64,000 nucleotides of DNA from Microbacterium sp. 1.5R (GTDB lineage: Bacteria; Actinomycetota; Actinomycetes; Actinomycetales; Microbacteriaceae): the NCBI RefSeq assembly GCF_007667425.1, contig NZ_VDRC01000001.1:1332595-1396594 (forward strand). The letters are read 5' to 3'. A program made the translations under genes and the position numbers. Positions 1-8,593 of the stretch are shown here, piece by piece; positions within the stretch are counted from its first letter, which is position 1, and each line of letters opens with the position of its first letter. A model generated the notes under the pieces. That model was not told the origin of the DNA. It was given only the letters and a program-made list of their open reading frames with translations, and searched no databases.

Positions 1-107
1 CGCACCGCAGCGACCTTGTCGTCCGACACCCTCGTGCCGTTGAAGACGCGCGACACCGTGGCCGGCGACACCCCGGCGAGCGCAGCGACGTCATAGATCG
101 TGGCCAT
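1..107 (-). CDS. LacI-family transcriptional regulator, N-terminal fragment
   Basis: Only the first 35 codons are in the window; the gene runs off the left edge. The reading begins MATIYDVAALAGVSPATVSR, the standard LacI/GalR helix-turn-helix, followed by the hinge-side motif VFNGTRVSDDKV. LacI proteins bind palindromic operators and release them on binding a sugar or related ligand. The gene lies on the same strand and immediately downstream of a ribose-type importer (258-3825), so it probably regulates that importer, but a strong hairpin at 208-240 separates them and it may have its own promoter. Family assignment is sure; ligand unknown. Confidence 0.93.
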   Translation of the reverse strand, partial: MATIYDVAALAGVSPATVSRVFNGTRVSDDKVAAV

Positions 108-207
108 ACACCCTCGCTGCTTCTCCACCCGACGTGAAGCAACAGTATCTCGCACGCGTCGGCGTCCGTCGGGGCTCCCGCCCTCCGGGCTGTCGGGACG
201 ACGACGC

Positions 208-240
208 ACGGATGCCGCGGGGCGCCCCCGCGGCATCCGT
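208..240 (-). terminator. Rho-independent-type hairpin after the ribose-type importer
   Basis: A perfect 14-bp inverted repeat (208-221 with 227-240, 5-base loop) lies just past the stop codon of the permease at 258. There is no long T run, as is usual for terminators in high-GC actinobacteria. It would end or attenuate transcription before the LacI gene. Confidence 0.6.
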
Positions 241-257
241 CCGTCTCCGTGGCCTGG

Positions 258-1286
258 CTATCTTCGCGCGTATCTTCGGGCGATGGTCGACAGCGCGACC
301 GCCAGCACGAGGATGCCGCCCTTGAAGATGTACTGCCAGAACGTGGGCGTGCCCATGAGGGCGAGACCGTTGAACCCGACGCTCACCACGAGCACGCCGA
401 TCAGCGTGCCGAGGATGTGGAACTCCCCGTCGCGCAGCGTCGCCGAGCCGAGGAACACGGCGGCGAACGAGTCCATCAGGTACCCGTCGGCGGCACTGAC
501 CGTGCCGCTGCCGAGGATGGACGCGAGCAGCACGCCGGTCAGCGCGGCGCAGACACCGGCGATCACGAAGGCGGTGATCTTCGCCCGGTCGACGCGGATG
601 CCGGCGAGGCGGGCGGCCTTCGGATTGGCGCCCACCGCCTGGATCCGCTGTCCCGTCGCCGTTCGGTTCAGGACCACCCACAGCACGGCCACGACGAGGA
701 GCATGAACCAGATCGGGTTCTGGATGCCGAGGAAGCGCGTCAGCGTGATCAGGGTGAAGTCCCGCGGCAGCTGGGTGATGGGCGACCCTGCGGTGTAGCC
801 GAACGCCAGGCCGGTGAGGATCGTGCCCACGCCGAGGGTCGCGACCACCGCGTTCACCCTCGCTTTGGTCACGAGCAGCCCGTTCGCCGCGCCGATCCCC
901 CCGCCGAGGAGCATCGTCACGACGACGGCGACGACGATCGGGAATCCCTGGTTGGCGATGAACCCCGTCACCAGCACGCCCGCGAGGCTGGCCGCGTATC
1001 CGACGCTGAGATCGAATTCGCCGACCACGAGCACCATCGTCAGGCCGCACGCGATGATCGCGGTGAGCGCCGACTGGTTCACGATGCTCAGCAGGTTGTT
1101 CGGGGTGAAGAACGCCCCGTTCGGCACGGCGAACGCGAAGAAGGCGAGCATGATCGCCATCGCGATCAGGGTGCCGTACTTCGACACGACGAGCAGCGTG
1201 GCGTTGCCGACGCGCCCCCGCGGCCGCAGGGCGTCCGCGCTCGACGCGGCGACCCGCGTGCTCGGCTTCGTGGGGGTCGACATCAT
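258..1286 (-). CDS. Ribose-type sugar ABC transporter permease (RbsC-like)
   Basis: A 342-residue integral membrane protein of the BPD_transp_2 (RbsC/XylH/MglC) family, the usual size. About 45 hydrophilic N-terminal residues precede a chain of hydrophobic helices. The family's LIIACGLTMV-like stretch is seen as TAIIACGLTMVLVVGEFDLSV, including the GxxDLSVG loop. It forms the channel for a sugar or cyclic polyol. The start (ATG at 1286) overlaps the stop of the ATPase gene by four bases, so the two are translationally coupled. A second ATG one codon later is equally possible. Substrate is not predictable from sequence. Confidence 0.92.
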   Translation of the reverse strand: MMSTPTKPSTRVAASSADALRPRGRVGNATLLVVSKYGTLIAMAIMLAFFAFAVPNGAFFTPNNLLSIVNQSALTAIIACGLTMVLVVGEFDLSVGYAASLAGVLVTGFIANQGFPIVVAVVVTMLLGGGIGAANGLLVTKARVNAVVATLGVGTILTGLAFGYTAGSPITQLPRDFTLITLTRFLGIQNPIWFMLLVVAVLWVVLNRTATGQRIQAVGANPKAARLAGIRVDRAKITAFVIAGVCAALTGVLLASILGSGTVSAADGYLMDSFAAVFLGSATLRDGEFHILGTLIGVLVVSVGFNGLALMGTPTFWQYIFKGGILVLAVALSTIARRYARR

Positions 1287-2824
1287 TCCTCTTCCTTTCC
1301 GTCATGACGCTCGAAACTGAGCGCCAGGATGCGGTCTTCCGTGATCTCTCGCCCGCGGAGGGATCCGGTGAGGCGGCCCTCCGCCATCACGACCACCCGG
1401 TCGCACAGGGCCACGAGCTCCTCGTTGTCCGACGAGATCGCCAGCACCGCCGTGCCGGCGTCCGCGAGCTCGCGGATCACCCGGTGCACCTCGGCGCGCG
1501 CACCGACGTCGACGCCGCGGGACGGCTCGTCGAGGATGAGCAGCCGGGGCGGGTCGACGAGCCATCGGGCGATCGCGACCTTCTGCTGATTGCCGCCGGA
1601 GAGCGATCCGACGGGATCGCCCACATCGCGGGCCTTGACCGTCACGGCGTCGGCGAGCGCGCGCGCCCGACGTCTCCCCTCGCCGAGGCGCAGGAGGGGC
1701 AGCAGCCGCGATGCACGGAGCGAGCCGAACGACGCGGCGTTGACGTTGAAGTCGATTGAGCGGTCGAGGAAGAGGCCCTCGCTGCGGCGCTCCTCCGGCA
1801 CCAGACCGATCCCCGCACGGACGGCGTCGGCGGGCTCGCGGAACTCCACCGCGCGGCCGTCGAGCTCGATCGTGCCGGCGGTGCGCGGGCGCGCGCCGTA
1901 GACGACCTGGGCGAGTTCGGTGCGGCCGGCGCCGACGAGCCCGCCGATGCCGACGACCTCGCCGGCGTGCACGGTGAGCGACACCCCGTGCACGCGTCGT
2001 CCGTCGTGCACGTCGGCGACGACCAGCACCGGGCCGCCGTGCGGCGCCGGCTCCCGGCCCTCGACGGCGATCTCCATGCTGCGCCCGACGATCGCGCGCA
2101 CCAGCTCGGACTTCGGCACCTTCTCGGCGACCCGGCGCTCGACGACGGCACCGTCGCGGAAGACCGTGATGTCGTCGCAGAGCGCGCTGACCTCGTCGAG
2201 ACGGTGCGAGACGAAGATCACCGCCGTGCCCGACGCCGCGAGCTCCCGGATGATCCGGTGCAGACGTCCGGCCTCCTCCGACGACAGCGACGCCGTGGGT
2301 TCGTCCATGGCGATCAGTCGCGCGTCGCGCATCAGCGCTCTGCCTATCAGCACCAGCCACTGGTCGGCCGGGCTGAGGTCATCGACGCTCGCGTTCAGCG
2401 AGTAGTGCATGCCGAGCCGCTGGGCGACCTCGCGTGCTCGCACACGGGCGGGCCGCCAGTCGATGATGCCGAGCCGCGTGGGCGGCTTCTGCCCCAGCAT
2501 CATGTTGCGCAGCACACTCCACCCGGGGATGAGACTCATCTCCTGATGGATGAAGGCCATCCCCAGCTCATCGGCGTCACTCGGCGACGAGATCTCGCGC
2601 TCTTCGCCGTCGACCACGATCGTTCCCGCGTCGGGATGCTCGATGCCCGCGAGGCACTTGATCATGGTGGACTTGCCGGCGCCGTTGGCGCCGACCAGTC
2701 CGTGCACGACCCCGCGACGGATGACGACGTCGACCTCGCGCAGCGCGTGCGCACCGCCGAAGGTCTTGCTGACTCCCCGGACGACGACGAGCGATTCGGA
2801 GTCGACGGCGATCGAGACCGACAT
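1283..2824 (-). CDS. Ribose-type sugar ABC transporter ATP-binding protein (RbsA/MglA-like)
   Basis: A 513-residue protein with two fused nucleotide-binding domains, as in RbsA/MglA. The N-terminal half has a Walker A GLVGANGAGKST near residues 42-53 and Walker B LIAMDEPT; the C-terminal half has the degenerate Walker A typical of the second domain (IGGLVGAGRT), signature LSGGNQQK and Walker B LLILDEPS. It powers the permease at 258-1286. The start chosen is the ATG at 2824, which overlaps the stop of the binding-protein gene (ATGA); the frame stays open further upstream but that part has non-coding composition and lies inside the neighbouring gene. Confidence 0.93.
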   Translation of the reverse strand: MSVSIAVDSESLVVVRGVSKTFGGAHALREVDVVIRRGVVHGLVGANGAGKSTMIKCLAGIEHPDAGTIVVDGEEREISSPSDADELGMAFIHQEMSLIPGWSVLRNMMLGQKPPTRLGIIDWRPARVRAREVAQRLGMHYSLNASVDDLSPADQWLVLIGRALMRDARLIAMDEPTASLSSEEAGRLHRIIRELAASGTAVIFVSHRLDEVSALCDDITVFRDGAVVERRVAEKVPKSELVRAIVGRSMEIAVEGREPAPHGGPVLVVADVHDGRRVHGVSLTVHAGEVVGIGGLVGAGRTELAQVVYGARPRTAGTIELDGRAVEFREPADAVRAGIGLVPEERRSEGLFLDRSIDFNVNAASFGSLRASRLLPLLRLGEGRRRARALADAVTVKARDVGDPVGSLSGGNQQKVAIARWLVDPPRLLILDEPSRGVDVGARAEVHRVIRELADAGTAVLAISSDNEELVALCDRVVVMAEGRLTGSLRGREITEDRILALSFERHDGKEEE

Positions 2825-3825
2825 CAGTCCAGCGCTTCGGGGTGCTCGTCGAGGAACGCGTCGATCGTGTCGGAGGTCACGAGGATGCCCGGCACGTCGA
2901 CGGTCCGCGGGGTGAAGTCGCCGGAGTCGATCGCGTCGAGGGTCTCCTCGAACATCTTCGCCCCCTCGGCCCGCGCGTCCTCGAACACCGTGGCGGTGAG
3001 GTCGCCGTCCTGCACGGCCTTGATCGCCGTGCTCGATCCGTTGATGCCGTACGTGAGCACGTCGGTGCGTCCCTGCTGCTTGATCGACGAGATCGCACCG
3101 AGCGTGGGGTCCTCCCAGCATCCCCAGACCGCGAGGTTGCCGCTGCCCTCGGGGTTCGCCGCGAGCCAGGCGTTGGCGTAGCGGGCGCCGTCCTGCAGGA
3201 AGCCGGGGATGTTCACCTCGTTCTTCGTGACGACGACGTCGGGGGCCTGCTCCGCCATCATCTCGTCGAAGAGCGCCTCGCGGTCGCGGCAGACCTGACC
3301 GGTGCGATACGTGAGCGCGAGCACCTGCCCCTCGCCGTCGAGGGCGTCGATGAGGGCCTGGGTCGCCGGCTCCGCGAACGGTGCGCCGTCGCCGGCGACC
3401 ACCGCGATGCCGTCACCGGGGCCGCCGCCCCAGGTGGCGACCGGGATGTCGGCCTGCGACGCGGCGTTCAGCCCCGCGCCGAGCGACGAGGCGGGGAAGA
3501 CGAGGTTGAACACCATCCCCGCGCCCTTGTTCACGAAGTTCTGGATCGCCGTGTTGGCCTGGTCCGCGTTGCCGGCGGCGTCGACGACCTCGACCGTCCA
3601 GCCGGCCTCCTCGGCCGCCTGCGTCGCTCCCTCGATGACGCGAGCGTTGTTGGCGTCGGTCGCGCTGATCGTGACGATGCCGAGCAGGGTGCTGTCACCG
3701 CCCTGGCCGGCACCGGCGCCTGGCCCCGTGCTCTCCTCCGGCACGCTGCACGCGGACAGTCCGACGATCGCGGTGCACAGGACCGCTGCTGCGAGAACCA
3801 CTCTGTTCTTCCACATGATGTTCAT
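2824..3825 (-). CDS. Ribose-type sugar ABC transporter substrate-binding lipoprotein
   Basis: A 333-residue RbsB-like (Peripla_BP_4) binding protein. The N-terminus has a lipoprotein signal with lipobox LSAC near residues 23-26, followed by an acidic and glycine-rich tether. The fold begins with LLGIVTISATDANNARV and includes AAEEAGW and IQNFVNKGAGMVF, typical of cluster B binding proteins. It captures the ligand outside the membrane and passes it to the permease. It follows the lactonase gene by 35 bases on the same strand and overlaps the ATPase gene, so it sits inside one operon. Ligand unknown; the lactonase neighbour hints at a sugar acid or lactone. Confidence 0.92.
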   Translation of the reverse strand: MNIMWKNRVVLAAAVLCTAIVGLSACSVPEESTGPGAGAGQGGDSTLLGIVTISATDANNARVIEGATQAAEEAGWTVEVVDAAGNADQANTAIQNFVNKGAGMVFNLVFPASSLGAGLNAASQADIPVATWGGGPGDGIAVVAGDGAPFAEPATQALIDALDGEGQVLALTYRTGQVCRDREALFDEMMAEQAPDVVVTKNEVNIPGFLQDGARYANAWLAANPEGSGNLAVWGCWEDPTLGAISSIKQQGRTDVLTYGINGSSTAIKAVQDGDLTATVFEDARAEGAKMFEETLDAIDSGDFTPRTVDVPGILVTSDTIDAFLDEHPEALD

Positions 3826-3860
3826 CTCTCTTCTCGGGTGGGTTTTCGTTCGCGACGCGG

Positions 3861-4718
3861 TCAGCCGATGCGCGATGCCTCGCCGGGCGCGAGGATCAGC
3901 TCGGCGACCGACAGCCGGTCGTCATAGGTGCGGGACGGGTGGCGGCGGAAGGTGTCGTACTCGTGCACGATGACGAGCCGGTCGGTGCGACCGGCTGTGC
4001 GCGACATCTCGTCGATGATCTGCAGGCCGCGCCATCCGCTACCGCCGCCGAAGCCGATGTTCACGGGGACACCGGACCCGCCGATCCCCTCCGCGTTCTC
4101 ATAGGAGTAGAGCGCGTCGCCGGTGATGACCCAGTTGTCGCTGCCCTCCTCCACCACGACGTACTGCCCGCCCATGGTGTGCGTGTCGAGCGCGGTGCGG
4201 ATGTGCAGTCCCGGGAAGAGGTTCTCCACCGGGCCGTCGAGCAGCCGGAGCCGTCCGCTGTCCGCCATGTCCTCGAGCATCGCGACGTCCTCGGGGTCGA
4301 GCGCCCCGATGATCGACGCGTACAGGTGCGCGTTCTCGAGCGCCCATCGGGAGCTCTCGAGCTCGACGCGCTGCAGATAGAAGGTCGCGTTCGGGAAGTA
4401 CCGGGCTGCGCCGGCGTGGTCGTAGTGCGCGTGCGTGAGGATGACCGTGTCGATCTCCTCCGGCGTCACCCCCACCTTGGCGAGCACGACATCGGGCGCC
4501 TGGAAGTCGACGATGTCGTTCTCGTCGTTGTACGCGCGGTTGGAGCCGCGGTTGTCGTGGCCCACGTCGACGAGGATGCGGTGCCCGTCGCCCTCGACGT
4601 ACACGTAGGAGTACGCGAACTTCCGTGTCGAGCCGTCCCAGGTGCCGTAGAAGATGCACCCGACGGGGTGCTCGAGGCAGTGGGAGTACTCCAGCATCCA
4701 CATGGAGTAAGACGTCAT
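3861..4718 (-). CDS. N-acyl-homoserine-lactonase-family metallo-beta-lactamase-fold hydrolase
   Basis: A 285-residue protein with the MBL-fold zinc motif HAHYDHAG (HxHxDH) and later ligands in DTHTMGGQ, TGDALY and VHEYDTF, the pattern of AiiA/AttM lactonases. These enzymes open lactone rings with two zinc ions and act in the cytoplasm; there is no signal peptide. The start is ATG 4718, preceded by GGAAGAAGGA; upstream in-frame codons look non-coding. It is the first gene of the apparent operon with a ribose-type ABC importer. That context suits hydrolysis of an imported sugar lactone or similar ester as much as quorum quenching. Fold sure, substrate not. Confidence 0.85.
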   Translation of the reverse strand: MTSYSMWMLEYSHCLEHPVGCIFYGTWDGSTRKFAYSYVYVEGDGHRILVDVGHDNRGSNRAYNDENDIVDFQAPDVVLAKVGVTPEEIDTVILTHAHYDHAGAARYFPNATFYLQRVELESSRWALENAHLYASIIGALDPEDVAMLEDMADSGRLRLLDGPVENLFPGLHIRTALDTHTMGGQYVVVEEGSDNWVITGDALYSYENAEGIGGSGVPVNIGFGGGSGWRGLQIIDEMSRTAGRTDRLVIVHEYDTFRRHPSRTYDDRLSVAELILAPGEASRIG

Positions 4719-4791
4719 CGTTCCTTCTTCCCTGCGGACCACGTCGGCCGCTACGCCGACTCTAAGGAGGCGGCGACATGCGGAGCAAAGG

Positions 4792-4810
4792 CCGCAACGC
4801 GCGTTTGCGG
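4792..4810. promoter_or_regulatory. Candidate LacI-type operator upstream of the lactonase-importer operon
   Basis: CCGCAA-N7-TTGCGG is an inverted repeat with a CG-rich centre, 74 bases upstream of the lactonase start. The shape resembles GalR/LacI operators, and a LacI gene lies at the far end of the cluster (1-107). This is inferred from symmetry only. Confidence 0.4.
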
Positions 4811-4884
4811 TCCGATCGCACGCAAGCGCGAACGTAGAGTCGGAACCCCGGGGAGCCGATGCCAAAGGGGGCTCTTGTTATCGT

Positions 4885-4911
4885 TTATCGCCGGATCCAG
4901 ACCACTAGTCT
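4885..4911 (+). promoter_or_regulatory. Candidate leaderless promoter for the Fic gene
   Basis: A -10-like TAGTCT at 4906-4911 ends six bases before the ATG at 4918, and no Shine-Dalgarno sequence is visible. This arrangement is common for leaderless transcripts in actinobacteria. The TTATCG at 4885-4890 could be a weak -35 with a short 15-base spacer. Confidence 0.35.
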
Positions 4912-4917
4912 GAACGT

Positions 4918-6108
4918 ATGACAGCGGGCGACGGGGCGTGGGAGGCGATCTCCTATGAGGAGCGCTTCTGGAGCCCCGCCGCGGACGTCCGCGACTCGTT
5001 CAGCCCGCACCTCGCGGCCTCCGGTCCCTACCGCGCGTCGGTGCCGCCGTTCATCGCCGATCTACCCGTCGAACTCGACGCCGACACCCGCAGCCGTGCG
5101 CACGACGCCACCTCGGAGCTGATCCGACTCGACGCGGAGCTCGGTCGGGGCGACAGCCCCCGAGCCCCGCTGCTGCTGCGCGCCGAGTGCGCCGCGAGCT
5201 CGGCGATCGAGCATGTGACCGCACCGGCGCTCGCGATCATGCTCGCCGACATCGACGAATCCCTCGAGCCGCACGCCCTGCAGATCGTCGCGCACGTGAA
5301 AGCCGACCAGGCCGCACTGGCCCGCGCCGGGGCACTCGACGAGGATGCGATCGTGCACATCCAGCGCACGCTCATGGCGTCGACGCGGCCCGACCGCCGC
5401 GGACGGTGGCGCAGCCAGCAGATCTGGATCGGCGGAGGATCCCGCGGCCCGCAGCGGGCCTCCTTCGTGCCGCCGCACGAGTCGCGCGTCCCCGCGCTCA
5501 TGGCCGACCTGGTGGCGTTCATGAAGCGCCGCGACCTGCCGCCGCTCCCCCAGATCGCCATCGCGCATGCGCAGTACGAGACCATCCACCCGTTCCTCGA
5601 GGTCAACGGCCGCACCGGTCGCGCCGTGCTGCAGGCGATGCTGCGACGCTCCGACATCACCCGCTCGGTGGTGCTGCCCCTCTCGACCGGTCTGCTGCAG
5701 GACACCGCCGGCTACTTCAACGCGCTGACCCGCTACCGCGCGGGGCACATCTCCGACGTCGTCGACACGATGTCGCGCGCCGCGCACACGGCCGTGGCCA
5801 CGTCGCGGGTGCTCCTCGACGACCTCGACTCGATCGAGGAGTCGTGGCAGGCCCAGATCACCGCGCGCCAGGGATCGGCTGCACGACGTCTGCTGGATCT
5901 GCTCGCGAGGCAGCCGGCTCTCACCTCGCGTCTCGCGGTGTCGCACCTCGGGGTATCGGCGCCCAACGCGCTGCTCGCCATCGATCGACTCGTCGACGAC
6001 GGCATCCTCAGCCAGGTCGGCTCGGGCCGCCGCAACCGCACCTGGGTGGCGCACGACGTGCTCCGCGCGCTCGACGCGCTCGCCGAGCGCGCTCGGCGCC
6101 AGCGCTGA
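4918..6108 (+). CDS. Fic-family protein (class II, N-terminal inhibitory helix)
   Basis: A 396-residue Fic protein. Residues 1-110 form the Fic_N-type region with the class II inhibitory motif SSAIEH (Ser94...Glu98); the core Fic motif is HPFLEVNGRTGR at residues 224-235; the C-terminal ~90 residues read as a winged helix (LLARQPALTSRLAVSHLGVS). Fic enzymes usually AMPylate hydroxyl side chains of target proteins using ATP, and the inhibitory Glu keeps class II members off. The odd point is Val229 where the motif normally has Gly (HPFx[DE]GNGR). His224, Asn230 and both Arg are kept. It stands alone on the plus strand with a terminator behind it. The target is unknown; the winged helix suggests DNA-linked control. 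Confidence 0.9.
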   Translation: MTAGDGAWEAISYEERFWSPAADVRDSFSPHLAASGPYRASVPPFIADLPVELDADTRSRAHDATSELIRLDAELGRGDSPRAPLLLRAECAASSAIEHVTAPALAIMLADIDESLEPHALQIVAHVKADQAALARAGALDEDAIVHIQRTLMASTRPDRRGRWRSQQIWIGGGSRGPQRASFVPPHESRVPALMADLVAFMKRRDLPPLPQIAIAHAQYETIHPFLEVNGRTGRAVLQAMLRRSDITRSVVLPLSTGLLQDTAGYFNALTRYRAGHISDVVDTMSRAAHTAVATSRVLLDDLDSIEESWQAQITARQGSAARRLLDLLARQPALTSRLAVSHLGVSAPNALLAIDRLVDDGILSQVGSGRRNRTWVAHDVLRALDALAERARRQR

Positions 6109-6132
6109 CGGCTTCCGCCAGCGCGGACCGCC

Positions 6133-6166
6133 GACCCGCCTCGGAGCCCTCTCTCCGAGGCGGGTC
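6133..6166. terminator. Bidirectional terminator between fic and the CUT1 binding-protein gene
   Basis: A perfect 13-bp stem (6133-6145 with 6154-6166, 8-base loop) lies between two convergent genes ending at 6108 and 6210. The position and symmetry fit a shared intrinsic terminator, though no T run is present. Confidence 0.75.
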
Positions 6167-6209
6167 GCCCCGCTCACCCCCCTGAAACCGGCATCCCCAT
6201 CCGGTCCCG

Positions 6210-7574
6210 TCAGCCCGCCGTCGCGTTCTCGTAGGCGCGCATCGCGGCCTGCTGCGCGTCGGCGAGAGCCTGCTCCGGCTCCTTGTCACCGAGCAGAGCC
6301 GCGGTGATCGCGTTGTTGAGCTCGTTCTGGATCTCCTGGCCGGCCGGCGACGACCCGAACGACTGGCCATAGCCGACGACGTCGTAGAAGGTCGAGATGA
6401 CCTGGTCGAACCCGGCGTTGCCGGTCTCCGTCACGAACTGGTCGCGGATCGCCTCATCCGATGCCGGTGAGCCGGTGAACAGTCCGGTGTTGAGCCCGCC
6501 GTCGTCCGTGAGCGTCTGCGCCCTGGCCTCTCCTGCTGCCATCCACGCGTCGTCCGAGGTGAGGTTCACCATCCACGCGCAGGCCGCTGCGGGGTTCTTC
6601 GCGCCGACCGGAACGACGAACGCGGTTCCGGACGCGACCGAGAACGGCTCACCGTCCTTGTCGCGGAACGGCACCGCCTCGATGTCGATCTGGTCCGCGT
6701 ACGGGCCGAGCACGTTCGGGTACCACTGCGCGTTGACCTGCGCACCGACCTGACCCGCGACGTACTGATTGTTGTCGCCGAACGTGTCGAACGAGTCGGT
6801 GAAGCTCTTCACGGCGGCGAAACCGCCCTGGGCGTCGGTGATGCGCTTCAGCAGCTCGATGCCCGCGAGGTTGCTCGGATCGTCGAGCGTGGGTGCCCCC
6901 TCGTCGTCGTTGAGCTGTCCTCCCATCGCCAGGATCCACAGCCCGCCCTGGCCGGTCGCGACGGGGTCGAACCCGAGACGCGACGGAACCCCGCCCGACT
7001 CCTCGTAGATCGCCTCGACGGCGTCGAGCAGCCCGTCGGGATCCGAGGTGTCGAACTGCTCGGGTGCGACGCCCGCCTCGGCGAGCACCGTCTTGTTCAC
7101 GATGATCGCCGGCGGCTGATAGAACTGCGGCACCGCCCACACCTCGTCGTCGTAGGTCACGTCGTCGACCACGAAGGGGTACCAGTGGTCGCGGGGCTCG
7201 ACGTCCTGCGCCGCGAAGCACTCGTCGAGCGGCATGATCAGGCCCTGGGCCGCGTAGGTGGTGACGTAGCGTCGATCCATCTGCACGACGTCCGGCACGT
7301 CCCCGCTCGCGATGCGCGTGGTGAACTTCTGCGCATCGAAGGCGGTCGCGTCGAGGTCGACCTCGACGTCGCCGAGCTGCTCGGCCGCGTAGTCGACGCG
7401 GGACTGCCCCACGTCGTCGGCGTTCTCGAAGCCCCAGGCGTTGAGCGTGCCGGCGGGGTCGGCGTCGAAGTCGGCATCCGCGCCGCCTTCACCCGCCCCT
7501 CCCCCGCTGCACCCTGCGAGCACGATGACGGATGCCGCGGCCATCGCGGCGAATCCCTGAGTGCGCTTGCGCAT
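6210..7574 (-). CDS. Carbohydrate ABC transporter substrate-binding lipoprotein (CUT1)
   Basis: A 454-residue family-1 extracellular solute-binding protein. The signal MRKRTQGFAAMAAASVIVLAGC ends in lipobox LAGC near residue 20, then a Gly/Asp-rich tether. Later features are typical of MalE/UgpB-like proteins: FTTRIASGDVPDVVQMDRR, an inserted tryptophan-rich face and a C-terminal helix bundle. Start ATG 7574 is preceded by AAGAAGGAATGAC. It is the third gene of a three-gene transporter set (two permeases upstream), the reverse of the usual order. No ATPase is encoded nearby; actinobacterial CUT1 systems commonly share one MsiK-type ATPase. Substrate is probably an oligosaccharide. Confidence 0.92.
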   Translation of the reverse strand: MRKRTQGFAAMAAASVIVLAGCSGGGAGEGGADADFDADPAGTLNAWGFENADDVGQSRVDYAAEQLGDVEVDLDATAFDAQKFTTRIASGDVPDVVQMDRRYVTTYAAQGLIMPLDECFAAQDVEPRDHWYPFVVDDVTYDDEVWAVPQFYQPPAIIVNKTVLAEAGVAPEQFDTSDPDGLLDAVEAIYEESGGVPSRLGFDPVATGQGGLWILAMGGQLNDDEGAPTLDDPSNLAGIELLKRITDAQGGFAAVKSFTDSFDTFGDNNQYVAGQVGAQVNAQWYPNVLGPYADQIDIEAVPFRDKDGEPFSVASGTAFVVPVGAKNPAAACAWMVNLTSDDAWMAAGEARAQTLTDDGGLNTGLFTGSPASDEAIRDQFVTETGNAGFDQVISTFYDVVGYGQSFGSSPAGQEIQNELNNAITAALLGDKEPEQALADAQQAAMRAYENATAG

Positions 7575-7639
7575 GTCATTCCTTCTTTCGTTGCCGTGTG
7601 TGTTCGTCGCCCTCGGTGGAGGGCACGGGTGGGCCACGC

Positions 7640-8593
7640 TCAGCCCTTCCGCCCCTGCGTGGCCACGCCTTCGATGAAGTAGCGCTGACCGAAGGCGAAC
7701 AGGAGGAGCATCGGCAGCGTCACGATCAGCGACGCCACCATCACGTACTGGTAGTCGCCGTGCCCGCCGGCCGTCGGGCTGTACTTGGTCATGGCGTACG
7801 CGATGCCGAGCGGTGCGGTGAACTCGTCGACGGATCCGGCGTTCAGATAGATGAGGGCCGACTGCAGGTTGTTCCAGCTGGCCTGGAACTCGAACAGGAA
7901 GACGATGATGAACGAGGGGATCGACAGCGGCATCGCGATGCGCCAGAACAGACCCCAGTAACTGGCGCCGTCGAGGCGTGCGGCCTCGAAGAGCTCCCTC
8001 GGGAGGCCGAGGAAGAACTGCCGCTGCAGGAAGATGTAGAAGGCCGAGCCGAAGAGGTTCATGCCCCACAGGGGCACCCACGTGCCCAGCATGCCGGTCT
8101 CCTTCCAGATCAGATAGATCGGGATCATGGTGACGGCGCCCGGGAGCATCATCGTGGCCAGGACGAGTCCGAAGAGCAGTCCGCGGCCGGGGAACTTGAA
8201 GTACGCGAACCCGAAGGCGACGATCGAGCTGGAGATCGCCACGGTGCCTGCGGCGAGGAGCGCGATCGCGACGCTGTTCCACATCCAGCTCAGCAGCGGC
8301 AGCTGGTTCCACACCTCGATGTAGTTCTCGGGGATGAACGTCTTCGGGATCAGCGAGTTGTCGAACACCTCGCCACGGGGTTTGAAGCTCGCCGCGAGCA
8401 GCCACACGAACGGGTACAGGAACAGCAGGGAGAACCCGATCAGGACGATCGCGAGCACGATGCGCACGGCCAGGCTCTTCGGCTGAGACGCCGCGCGTCG
8501 CCACCGCGACTTCTGCGGCACGGTGAGCGCCCGCGTCTCGTTCTCGATCACCGGCTCGGCCGCCGGCGGCAGCTGCCGCAGAGACGACGACAT
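7640..8593 (-). CDS. Carbohydrate ABC transporter permease (MalG-like)
   Basis: A 317-residue permease with a long basic N-terminal tail (about 50 residues), then the MalG opening helix LIGFSLLFLYPFVWLLAASF. The EAA loop that docks the ATPase reads EAARLDGASYWGLFWRIAMP. The C-terminus has the GQRYFIEGVATQGRKG ending common to MalG proteins. The ATG at 8593 overlaps the stop of the MalF-like gene (ATGA). It pairs with that permease to make the membrane channel of the importer. Confidence 0.93.
   Translation of the reverse strand: MSSSLRQLPPAAEPVIENETRALTVPQKSRWRRAASQPKSLAVRIVLAIVLIGFSLLFLYPFVWLLAASFKPRGEVFDNSLIPKTFIPENYIEVWNQLPLLSWMWNSVAIALLAAGTVAISSSIVAFGFAYFKFPGRGLLFGLVLATMMLPGAVTMIPIYLIWKETGMLGTWVPLWGMNLFGSAFYIFLQRQFFLGLPRELFEAARLDGASYWGLFWRIAMPLSIPSFIIVFLFEFQASWNNLQSALIYLNAGSVDEFTAPLGIAYAMTKYSPTAGGHGDYQYVMVASLIVTLPMLLLFAFGQRYFIEGVATQGRKG

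Noticed and set aside
249..1307. Plus-strand frame of about 350 codons across the RbsC-like gene
   Set aside because: Antisense shadow of a conserved permease; Arg/Glu/His-rich with no motif.
2825..3121. N-terminal extension of the RbsA-like ATPase
   Set aside because: Upstream codons lie within the binding-protein gene and are Arg/His-rich; the ATGA overlap at 2824 is the natural start.
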